A stretch of 26,953 nt of DNA from Verrucomicrobia bacterium UBA740 (GTDB lineage: Bacteria; Verrucomicrobiota; Kiritimatiellia; RFP12; UBA1067): the NCBI GenBank assembly GCA_002298665.1, contig DBKW01000031.1, positions 273 to 27,225 on the forward strand, read 5' to 3'. Positions 1-6,164 of this stretch are shown here, in pieces; within the stretch, counting starts at the first letter, position 1; each line of letters begins with the position of its first letter. The notes under the pieces are model-generated. The model saw only the letters and a list, made by a program, of their open reading frames with translations, did no database searches and was not told where the DNA came from. The translations under genes and the position numbers were made by a program.

Positions 1-130
1 TGCGGCCCCTACCATTGGGTGGACTAGGCGCGACGGGCCGCAGAGGACTGCGGCCCCTACCATCGGGTTGGGGACGGGGTGCGCGAAGCCCCTGGCGGAA
101 CGTCCGGGGAGCCTTTGTCGCTCCCCGGAG
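1..130. repeat. Hairpin repeat, left-edge copy
   Basis: The segment holds two partial tandem units (1-48 and from 49 on) that both begin with TGCGGCCCCTACCAT. Bases 35-56 form a perfect 9-bp stem, GGGCCGCAG / CTGCGGCCC, with an AGGA loop. A second perfect 9-bp stem, CCGGGGAGC / GCTCCCCGG (104-112 and 120-128), has a 7-base loop. The stretch from about 35 to 128 is similar to the reverse complement of 26868-26953, including the blocks GGCGGAACGT and GGGGAGCCTTTG. It therefore belongs to an interspersed repeat family with at least two copies here. It lies just upstream of the promoter of the SDR gene. Its function is unknown; a REP/BIME-like or terminator-like role is possible. Confidence 0.75.
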
Positions 131-164
131 CAATCAACCGTGCAGAAAATGCGGGGCGGGGCGA

Positions 165-193
165 TTGCGTCGCCGTCCGGGATATGCTATACT
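165..193 (+). promoter_or_regulatory. Promoter of the SDR gene, near-leaderless
   Basis: TTGCGT (165-170) and TATACT (188-193) are separated by 17 bp. The ATG is at 203, only 9 nt past the -10 box, so transcription should begin about 2-3 nt before the start codon. No Shine-Dalgarno sequence is visible before the ATG. Confidence 0.6.
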
Positions 194-202
194 CTAGAAA
201 CT

Positions 203-958
203 ATGACAACAGCAATTACTGGGGCGAGTTCGGGCATCGGCGAGGCGCTCGCGCAGGCCTGCGCCAGACGCGGCGACAGGCTCTTCCTTTGCGGACGCGA
301 CCGTGTCCGTCTGGAGGCGGTGTCGCAAAAGTGCCGCGCGTTAGGGGCTGAGGCGGAAGGGACGGTTCTCGACGTCACGGACGAGGCCGGCGTCGCGGCC
401 TGGCTTCAGGCCTGCGAAAAGAAGGCGCCGCTCGAACGCGTCTTTTCCAACGCCGGCGTGTCGACGGGCGAAGAGACCGCGCGAAACGTGCGCGCGACCT
501 TCGCGACGAACGTGGGCGGCATGGTCAACGTGGTCCTCCCCGCGCTGGAAATCTTCCGGCGGCGCGGCAACGGCTGGCGGCAAATCCTGCTGACGGCCTC
601 CATCGCCGGATACGGTCCGCTCGCGGCGTGCCCGAGCTATTCGGCGTCGAAAAGCGCGGTCAAGACGTGGGCGCTCGCCCTGCGCGGACACTGCCGGCGG
701 GAAGGCATCCGCGTTTCCGCGATCTGTCCGGGGTTTGTGCGTTCGCGCATCACGGACCGGAACACGTGTCCCATGCCGTTTTTCATGGAGGCGGACAAAG
801 CCGCGGACATCATCCTGCGCCGGGCGGACAGGGACGTGGGGCTTATCGCGTTCCCGTGGCCGATGCGGCTGGCGACGTGGTTTCTGTCGATCCTGCCGTT
901 CCGGCTGAACGAGGCGCTCAACCGGCTCCTGCCCGCGAAAGTCTCAAAGGCCCAATAG
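203..958 (+). CDS. Short-chain dehydrogenase/reductase (SDR family)
   Basis: The predicted protein has 251 residues and is an NAD(P)-dependent oxidoreductase of the classical SDR type. The cofactor loop TGASSGIGEA is at residues 6-15, NAG is at 83-85, and the catalytic Ser133, Tyr146 and Lys150 sit in the expected SYSASK pattern. The frame is open upstream to 68, but those codons lie in repeat and promoter DNA. The ATG at 203 is chosen because the SDR fold starts there and a promoter ends just before it. The C-terminal 45 residues are hydrophobic (PWPMRLATWFLSILPF) and may touch the membrane, as in some YdfG/DltE-like SDRs. The substrate cannot be told from the sequence. It is the only plus-strand gene in the window, and its 3' end overlaps the end of pilD by 15 bp. 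Confidence 0.9.
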   Translation: MTTAITGASSGIGEALAQACARRGDRLFLCGRDRVRLEAVSQKCRALGAEAEGTVLDVTDEAGVAAWLQACEKKAPLERVFSNAGVSTGEETARNVRATFATNVGGMVNVVLPALEIFRRRGNGWRQILLTASIAGYGPLAACPSYSASKSAVKTWALALRGHCRREGIRVSAICPGFVRSRITDRNTCPMPFFMEADKAADIILRRADRDVGLIAFPWPMRLATWFLSILPFRLNEALNRLLPAKVSKAQ

Positions 959-1771
959 GCGCAGGTAGGCCCGCCACAGCGCCGGGCCCCAGAACATCCA
1001 GACGAGGCACGCGAGGCAGATGTAGGGTCCGTAGGGAATCTCCACGAACTTCCCGAGACGGGCCTTCGCCGCGAGGATGAGTCCGACGCCGACGAGGGAG
1101 CCCAGCAAGGCGGAGAGCATGAGGACGATCAGGACGGCGAGCGGACCGAAAAGCGCGCCCACCGCGCCCATGAGGAAGACGTCGCCCATGCCCATGGCCT
1201 CGCGCTTGAAGGCTTTGCCGCCGAGCCAACGGATGAGCGCGAGGAGGCCGAAGCCGAAGGCGAGCCCGCCCAAGGACGCCGGCAGCGAGGGGATGAGGGG
1301 CGTCGCGGGCAAATCCACGCCCCAGAAGCGAAGCAGCGTCCCCGCGAGACCGAGCCCCACGCCGTAGACCATGCCGCCGACCGTGACGAAGTCGGGCAAG
1401 AGCTTGTGGTCGAAATCGATGAAGCTTCCGGCGATCATCAGGGCGATCCAAATCCACGCGAGCGGCGCGAAAAGCCCGAAACGCAGCCAGGCCGCGGCGA
1501 AGAGGAGTCCGCCCAGGAGTTCGACGAGGGGATAGCGCCAGGAGATGGGCCGGCGGCACGCGGCGCATTTGCCGCGCAGCGCGAGCCACGAGAGGACGGG
1601 GATGTTGAGGTACCACGGGATGGCGGCGCCGCATTTGGGGCAGTGCGACGGCGGGGAGACGATCGACTCGCCCCGCGGCACGCGGGCAATCACGACATTG
1701 AGAAAACTCGCGACGACCGCCCCGAAGGCGAACACGAAGGCGAGCGTCCAGCCGAACGGCAGCATCGTCAT
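944..1771 (-). CDS. pilD: Prepilin peptidase / N-methyltransferase (type IV prepilin leader peptidase)
   Basis: The 275-residue polytopic inner-membrane protein should cleave type IV prepilins or type II secretion pseudopilins and methylate the new N-terminus. The N-terminal domain carries two CxxC pairs (Cys44/47 and Cys69/72) that bind zinc in the bifunctional enzymes. The aspartyl-protease motifs are FIDFDHKLLPD (117-127) and GMGD (194-197). About seven hydrophobic segments are visible, and the length matches full bifunctional PilD/GspO proteins. It is the last gene of the long minus-strand operon, 4 bp after gpsA. A second ATG at codon 3 is an alternative start. No pilin or secretin genes are in the window, but another product here (11039-11755) has a PilC/GspF-like N-terminus. 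Confidence 0.93.
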   Translation of the reverse strand: MTMLPFGWTLAFVFAFGAVVASFLNVVIARVPRGESIVSPPSHCPKCGAAIPWYLNIPVLSWLALRGKCAACRRPISWRYPLVELLGGLLFAAAWLRFGLFAPLAWIWIALMIAGSFIDFDHKLLPDFVTVGGMVYGVGLGLAGTLLRFWGVDLPATPLIPSLPASLGGLAFGFGLLALIRWLGGKAFKREAMGMGDVFLMGAVGALFGPLAVLIVLMLSALLGSLVGVGLILAAKARLGKFVEIPYGPYICLACLVWMFWGPALWRAYLRLLGL

Positions 1772-1775
1772 GGGC

Positions 1776-2762
1776 TTACTCGCTCTTGAGGTCGCGGTTC
1801 ATCATGGCCGCGACGGCGTCCGCCGCGTTGTAGTTCTCGTAGCAGAGCGCATAGACGAGATTGCAGATCGGCATGTCCACCCCGAGTTGCGCCGCGAGAT
1901 CGTGGACGACCTTGGCGTTCCACACGCCTTCGGCCACCATCTGCATGGAACCGAGAATGGCGTCGATCTTCTCGCCGCGGCCCAGTCGCTCGCCGACGGA
2001 GTGGTTGCGGGAATGCTCGGAGGTGCACGTCACGATCAGGTCGCCCACGCCGGCCAGTCCGCTCACGGTTTCGGGTGTTCCGCCGTAGGCCACGACAAAG
2101 CGTCTCATCTCGGCAAGTCCCCGCGTAATCAGCGCCGCGCGCGTGTTGTCGCCGAAACCCATGCCGTCCGAACAGCCGACGGCGATGGCGAGCACGTTTT
2201 TCACCGCGCCGCCGATTTCCACGCCGACGGGGTCGCGGGAGGTGTAGACGCGGAACGTGGGGCCGGACCAGATTTTCTGCACGCATTTGGCGGCCGCCTC
2301 GTCCGCGCACGCCGCGACGATCGCGGTAGGTATGCCGCGCGCGACTTCCTCGGCATGGGTGGGCCCGGCGAGCGCGACGACATTCGCGAGGCCCAGAATC
2401 TCCTGGGCGAGCTGGGTCATGCGCTTGTTGGTCTTTTCGCAAAGCCCTTTCGTCAACGAGACCACGAGCTGATCGTTTGTTATGAGGCCCTTGAAACCTT
2501 CCGCCACCGAAGCGAAATACTTGGAGGGCGGGGCGAGCACGACGACGTCGGCGCCCGAAACGGCCGCGGCGCGATCGCTCGTCAGGACAAGCGACTCCGG
2601 CAGCGCGACGCCCTTCAGGAACTTGTCGTTCCGCCGCGTGCGGCGCATCTCATCGATGTATTCGGGGAATGCGCCCCAAAGCGTGACCGCGTGCCCGTAG
2701 CCGGCGAGCAAAAGCGCGTTGGCGGTTCCCCAGCCGCCGTCTCCGATAATTGCGATCTTCAT
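1776..2762 (-). CDS. gpsA: Glycerol-3-phosphate dehydrogenase [NAD(P)+]
   Basis: The 328-residue cytosolic enzyme reduces dihydroxyacetone phosphate to sn-glycerol 3-phosphate, the backbone precursor for phospholipids. The N-terminal Rossmann loop is IIGDGGWGTA (5-14). The family motif GPTHAEEV is at 133-140. The catalytic lysines correspond to Lys105 (SLTKG) and Lys188 (GGAVKNVLA), followed by GDNTRAALITRG from residue 204. Length is typical. The start codon overlaps the ribBA stop as ATGA, which points to translational coupling. In this family the second position of GPTHAEEV is often S, so the T here is a mild variant. Confidence 0.95.
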   Translation of the reverse strand: MKIAIIGDGGWGTANALLLAGYGHAVTLWGAFPEYIDEMRRTRRNDKFLKGVALPESLVLTSDRAAAVSGADVVVLAPPSKYFASVAEGFKGLITNDQLVVSLTKGLCEKTNKRMTQLAQEILGLANVVALAGPTHAEEVARGIPTAIVAACADEAAAKCVQKIWSGPTFRVYTSRDPVGVEIGGAVKNVLAIAVGCSDGMGFGDNTRAALITRGLAEMRRFVVAYGGTPETVSGLAGVGDLIVTCTSEHSRNHSVGERLGRGEKIDAILGSMQMVAEGVWNAKVVHDLAAQLGVDMPICNLVYALCYENYNAADAVAAMMNRDLKSE

Positions 2763-3946
2763 AGAATATGCCCCATTTTTTCGCGCTTCGTGTCGAGATA
2801 GCGCTTGTCGTAGTCCGTCGGCGCGATCACAATCGGCACGCGTTCGACGATTTCGAGTCCATAACCGTCAAGGCCGACGACCTTGCAGGGATTGTTCGTC
2901 ATGAGACGCAGTTTCCGGGCGCCGAGATCCGCCAGGATCTGCGCCCCCTCGCCGTAGTCGCGCAAGTCGGGGGCGAAGCCAAGGGCGACGTTCGCCTCGA
3001 CGGTGTCCAGGCCTTCCTCCTGCTTGCGGTAGGCGTGCAGCTTGTTGGCGAGCCCGATGCCGCGGCCCTCCTGGCGCATGTAGACGACGACGCCGCGCCC
3101 TTCCTTCTCGATCATCCGCAGCGCCGTATGGAGCTGGGGCCCGCAATCGCACCGTTCCGAGCCGAGCACGTCGCCCGTAAAGCATTCGGAATGCACGCGC
3201 GTCAGAACAGGCGCGTCGCCCGAGAGGTCGCCTTTGATGATCGCGAGATGCTCGAGCCCCGTCAGGCGGCTGCGGTACATCTTGAGACGGAAATGCCCGT
3301 AACAGGTGGGCAGGTCCACTTCTTCGACCGCCTCGACCAGCTTGTCGTAGCGCCGGCGATAGGCGATCAAGTCGGCGATGCGCAATATCTTGAGCCCGTG
3401 CTTGCGCGCAAATTCGACGTTGTCCGGCAGGCGCGCCATCGTCCCGTCGTCGCGCATGATCTCGCAGCAAAGCCCCGCTTCCTTCATGCCCGCCAGACGC
3501 ATGAGATCGACCGTCGCTTCGGTATGGCCCGCACGTTTCAGAACGCCGCCCTCGCGCGCGCGCAGCGGGAACATGTGGCCCGGACGGCGGAAATCGTCCG
3601 GCTTCGCGCCCGGCGCCACGACGGCAAGCGCCGTCATCGAGCGTTCCGCCGCGGAGATGCCCGTCGTCGTCGACACGGCGTCGATCGAGACCGTAAAAGC
3701 GGTATGGTGGTTATCCGTATTCTCGCTCACCATCTGGGGCAAGTCGAGCGCATCGCAGAGCGCGCCCGACATGGGCATGCAGATGAGCCCCTTGGCGCAG
3801 GTCGCCATGAAGTTCACGTTCGCCGTCGTGGCGAATTCCGCGGCGCAAACGCAGTCGCCCTCGTTTTCGCGATTCTCGGCGTCGGTCACCAGTATGATTT
3901 CGCCGCGCCGCAAGGCTTCCAGGCATTCTTCGACAGTATTGAACAT
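2759..3946 (-). CDS. ribBA: Bifunctional 3,4-dihydroxy-2-butanone-4-phosphate synthase / GTP cyclohydrolase II
   Basis: The 395-residue protein supplies both branches of riboflavin synthesis. The RibB domain (about 1-205) shows DAENRENEGD (22-31), which holds the Mg-binding acidic residues, and RRPGHMFPLRA plus GHTEATVDL (120-148). The RibA domain (about 210-395) has the zinc cysteines Cys255, Cys266 and Cys268 in the ECFTGD...ERCDCG motif, RQEGRGIGL (291-299) and LMTNNPCK (348-355). Both halves look intact, so both activities are expected. The ATG at 3946 is chosen over the in-frame ATG at 3955 because a GAGG sits 9 nt upstream of the former, while only 1 nt separates it from the latter. No other rib gene is nearby. 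Confidence 0.95.
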   Translation of the reverse strand: MFNTVEECLEALRRGEIILVTDAENRENEGDCVCAAEFATTANVNFMATCAKGLICMPMSGALCDALDLPQMVSENTDNHHTAFTVSIDAVSTTTGISAAERSMTALAVVAPGAKPDDFRRPGHMFPLRAREGGVLKRAGHTEATVDLMRLAGMKEAGLCCEIMRDDGTMARLPDNVEFARKHGLKILRIADLIAYRRRYDKLVEAVEEVDLPTCYGHFRLKMYRSRLTGLEHLAIIKGDLSGDAPVLTRVHSECFTGDVLGSERCDCGPQLHTALRMIEKEGRGVVVYMRQEGRGIGLANKLHAYRKQEEGLDTVEANVALGFAPDLRDYGEGAQILADLGARKLRLMTNNPCKVVGLDGYGLEIVERVPIVIAPTDYDKRYLDTKREKMGHIL

Positions 3947-3957
3947 ATTTCGCATCC

Positions 3958-4569
3958 TCACGAACCAGGGTGGACCGGGTGGCCGCCCGTCTTGCAAAGG
4001 GGGCATTCCTGTGGCGTCCAGGTCTCCGGGGTCAGCCGCATCAACGAGAACATGGGGATGGACCCGAAGGAAACCGTTCCGCCCGACCGATCGACGAGCA
4101 GGACGACCGCGGCGACCTCGCAACCCGCCTTCTCGACAAGGTCGATCGTTTCCTGCACGCGTCCGCCCTTGGTCACGACATCTTCGGCGACGACATAGCG
4201 CTCGCCCGGCTTGAGGGCAAAGCGGCGCATCGCAAGGACCGTATTCGGCTTGCCCGTCGCGTCCACGCCCTCGCCCGGGACTTTCTCGGCGAAGACGCAC
4301 TTCGTGTCGAGCGCACGGGCGACCTCGTGTCCGACGAGAATGCCGCCGACGGCGGGGGAAATCACGCCGTCGACAGGACCCAAATCGCAGCCGGCCTTCA
4401 TCTTCTCCACGAGCGCCGCACATAGTTTTTCCGCGATGCGGGGATAGCGCAACACGTTGGCACACTGGAAGTAGCGATTGGAATGGAGCTTGGAGCGCAG
4501 TTCAAAATGCCCCTCCAGCAAGGCGCCCGTCGACTTGAACGCGTCTAACACTTCGGCTTCTGTCATCAT
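3958..4569 (-). CDS. pyrE: Orotate phosphoribosyltransferase
   Basis: The 203-residue enzyme converts orotate and PRPP to orotidine 5'-monophosphate in pyrimidine synthesis. The PRPP-binding signature is YVVAEDVVTKGGRVQET, near residues 124-140. The N-terminal half carries GHFELRSKLHSNRYFQCA, typical of the short PyrE branch. The C-terminus ECPLCKTGGHPVHPGS is the two-cysteine tail of that branch, seen in many thermophiles and anaerobes rather than in enterobacterial PyrE. AAAGGA lies 8 nt before the ATG. A second ATG follows directly. The gene begins 13 bp after the unknown membrane-protein gene and ends 2 bp before the first possible ATG of ribBA. Confidence 0.93.
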   Translation of the reverse strand: MMTEAEVLDAFKSTGALLEGHFELRSKLHSNRYFQCANVLRYPRIAEKLCAALVEKMKAGCDLGPVDGVISPAVGGILVGHEVARALDTKCVFAEKVPGEGVDATGKPNTVLAMRRFALKPGERYVVAEDVVTKGGRVQETIDLVEKAGCEVAAVVLLVDRSGGTVSFGSIPMFSLMRLTPETWTPQECPLCKTGGHPVHPGS

Positions 4570-4582
4570 TTCAGGATTCCTT

Positions 4583-5071
4583 TCAATCTTCGATTTTAAG
4601 CAGTTCCGCTCGCGAAAAGGGATTAAAGGGCGCAGATTCCGCCGCGGATTGATGCCGGAGCGGACGCGGCGCCGGTGCCGCCAACGACAACGGGGCAGGA
4701 TAGTCCAGGGAGACCGCAGGCGCGGGAAGCCCTCCGGATATGCAGTCCGTCAATGTCATGACACTCTGCGGAAGGCTCTCAGGCAGATCCAGCGCTGAAA
4801 GATCTACCCGATGATCCTGCACATCGGCGAGATTCGGACGCCACGCCGAACGTACCGCCTGCATAACCGCCTGCTCCTGTTCGGCATCCAGGAAGATAAG
4901 CGCGCCATAAGAGTCCGTTTCAGGCGGCGAGACCAGTTTGAGCGGACTAAACAAATCGCGGAAAGACCCGTACAGAAGCGCGAAAACAACAACGGAAAGC
5001 GAGAGCGTCAGAAGGAGCGTCAGGATTTCGCTACGCATGCTGCGCTGGGGAAGAACGGCCAGGCGACTCAT
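4583..5071 (-). CDS. Membrane-anchored protein of unknown function, encoded after exbD
   Basis: This 162-residue protein is not recognised. Residues 16-36 form one clear transmembrane helix behind a short basic N-terminus (RQ..R..MR), so the C-terminal 125 residues should be periplasmic. That part is rich in proline, alanine and leucine (PAPAVSLDYPAPLSLAAPAPRP near 115-137) and contains one cysteine. The topology is like ExbD or TonB, but neither the ExbD proton residue nor a TonB C-terminal domain is visible. The start codon overlaps the exbD stop as ATGA, so it is probably made together with ExbB and ExbD and may be a third partner of that motor. Codon 12 is another possible ATG start. Confidence 0.75.
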   Translation of the reverse strand: MSRLAVLPQRSMRSEILTLLLTLSLSVVVFALLYGSFRDLFSPLKLVSPPETDSYGALIFLDAEQEQAVMQAVRSAWRPNLADVQDHRVDLSALDLPESLPQSVMTLTDCISGGLPAPAVSLDYPAPLSLAAPAPRPLRHQSAAESAPFNPFSRAELLKIED

Positions 5072-5547
5072 TTCAAGTCTCCAACAGAGGTATCGTTCTT
5101 CGCGGCAAAAAGAATCTTTTGCACACCGCTGCGTTTGGCGAGCTCGGCAAGACGCATCAAGTCGCCGCTTTTAACGCGCTTATCCGCCAACACGAGGAGC
5201 GCGGGCGCCTCCGCCGCGGACAAACGGTCCGCCAACTGACCCGCAAAAGCATCCATGGAAGATTCGTCTTCCATGATGTAGCGCGCATCGTCAAAGAAGA
5301 CAAGCGTCTCATGCGCCGTCGGGAGGACAAGCGCGGCGAGCGAGATATGCATATCTTCCACGACCTCCATCGCAGGCAGATCGAAAAGAACGCCCTTCGC
5401 CGATGTCAAGGGCGCAGAAAGAATATACAGGAGAAGAAAGAGAAGACCTGTAGCGAGATAAGGAGCGACTTCCGACAAAGGCTCCCAAGCGACAAATTCA
5501 GTGCGCGCACGGAGGTCGCGGCTCGCCGTCTGCCAGCCCCATTTCAT
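5068..5547 (-). CDS. exbD: ExbD/TolR-type biopolymer transport protein
   Basis: The 159-residue protein is a single-pass inner-membrane partner of ExbB/TolQ that passes proton-motive energy to the periplasm. A cytosolic N-terminus is followed by PLSEV (23-27), a helix at about 28-46, and the conserved exit segment with DLPAM. The C-terminal signature is ALLVLADKRVKSGDLMRL, then GVQKILFAAK, which matches the ExbD/TolR periplasmic fold. The helix position that is normally Asp in ExbD/TolR (PLxDV) is Glu26 here. The gene overlaps exbB and the following gene by ATGA. Which of TonB-ExbBD or Tol it serves cannot be told. Confidence 0.82.
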   Translation of the reverse strand: MKWGWQTASRDLRARTEFVAWEPLSEVAPYLATGLLFLLLYILSAPLTSAKGVLFDLPAMEVVEDMHISLAALVLPTAHETLVFFDDARYIMEDESSMDAFAGQLADRLSAAEAPALLVLADKRVKSGDLMRLAELAKRSGVQKILFAAKNDTSVGDLK

Positions 5548-6164
5548 TTTGACGTCCTTTGCGTTTTCGCATTCTTTTCCGCGAAATATCCCACAATAGA
5601 CGTTGCCGCCGCCTCGAGGTTGACGACGAGACGATCAACCCGCAATTTAAGGCACGTGTGCATGATGATCACGGGAATCATCACCGCCAGGCCCAAGGCC
5701 GTTGAAAGGAAGGCCGGGACTGCGGCATTCATGAGATCCACCCGGGCGACAAGCACTTCGCTATTCAGCAGCTTGAGCGCATGCACAAAACCAATAATCG
5801 TCCCGAGCAAACCGAGGAGCGGTGCGAGACGTCCGATAATCGCAAGAGTCGTCAAGCGGCGATAAAGGCGGTTGACCAATGCACGACCCTGAGCATCGAC
5901 CGCTTCGCGCAGGATATGCAGAGGAGCCGTACGTCGGCGGATGGCACACGCCATGATCATCGCAACAGGGACGGGGGTATCCTCGCAGATTGCGAGCGCT
6001 TCGTTTTCATTGCCAGCATCCATAATGTTAAAGACGCCTTTTATGAAATCCTGCCAATCTATTTGCGCACGGCGCAGTTCGAAGAACCGCTCAAAGAAAA
6101 CAACAAACGCAACTACGGCAAGAGCCAAGAGTATCCAGTAAATCGGATTGTCAAAAGTTATCAT
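5544..6164 (-). CDS. exbB: ExbB/TolQ/MotA family proton-channel protein
   Basis: The 206-residue inner-membrane protein is the channel and stator-like half of an ExbBD/TolQR motor. There are three hydrophobic helices: residues 8-26, 107-128 and 150-170. The motif APLLGLLGTIIGF (114-126) and the segment PAFLSTALGLAVMIPVI (150-166) are diagnostic of the family. The size fits TolQ/ExbB of this type. The start overlaps the stop of the upstream TPR gene and the stop overlaps exbD, both as ATGA. The TPR protein, this channel and the ExbD protein are therefore likely to act together. Confidence 0.9.
   Translation of the reverse strand: MITFDNPIYWILLALAVVAFVVFFERFFELRRAQIDWQDFIKGVFNIMDAGNENEALAICEDTPVPVAMIMACAIRRRTAPLHILREAVDAQGRALVNRLYRRLTTLAIIGRLAPLLGLLGTIIGFVHALKLLNSEVLVARVDLMNAAVPAFLSTALGLAVMIPVIIMHTCLKLRVDRLVVNLEAAATSIVGYFAEKNAKTQRTSK

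Noticed and set aside
1..60. Possible CRISPR array at the left edge (two repeats with a 48-bp period)
   Set aside because: Only two part-units are present, the spacer-like part contains the hairpin arm itself, no cas gene is nearby, and the unit matches the inverted dispersed repeat at the right edge.
1545..2801. A 418-codon plus-strand open frame opposite gpsA and pilD
   Set aside because: It is the complement of clear genes, shows no motif, and is rich in His/Arg/Gly/Ala as shadow frames are.
2768..4198. A 476-codon open frame on the plus strand opposite ribBA and pyrE
   Set aside because: It is antisense to two well-supported enzymes, has no family motifs, and its composition is that expected from the complementary frame of GC-rich coding DNA.
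3947..4465. N-terminal extension of ribBA upstream of 3946
   Set aside because: It overlaps pyrE in another frame; RibB similarity begins at MFNTVEEC, with a GAGG ribosome-binding site 9 nt upstream.
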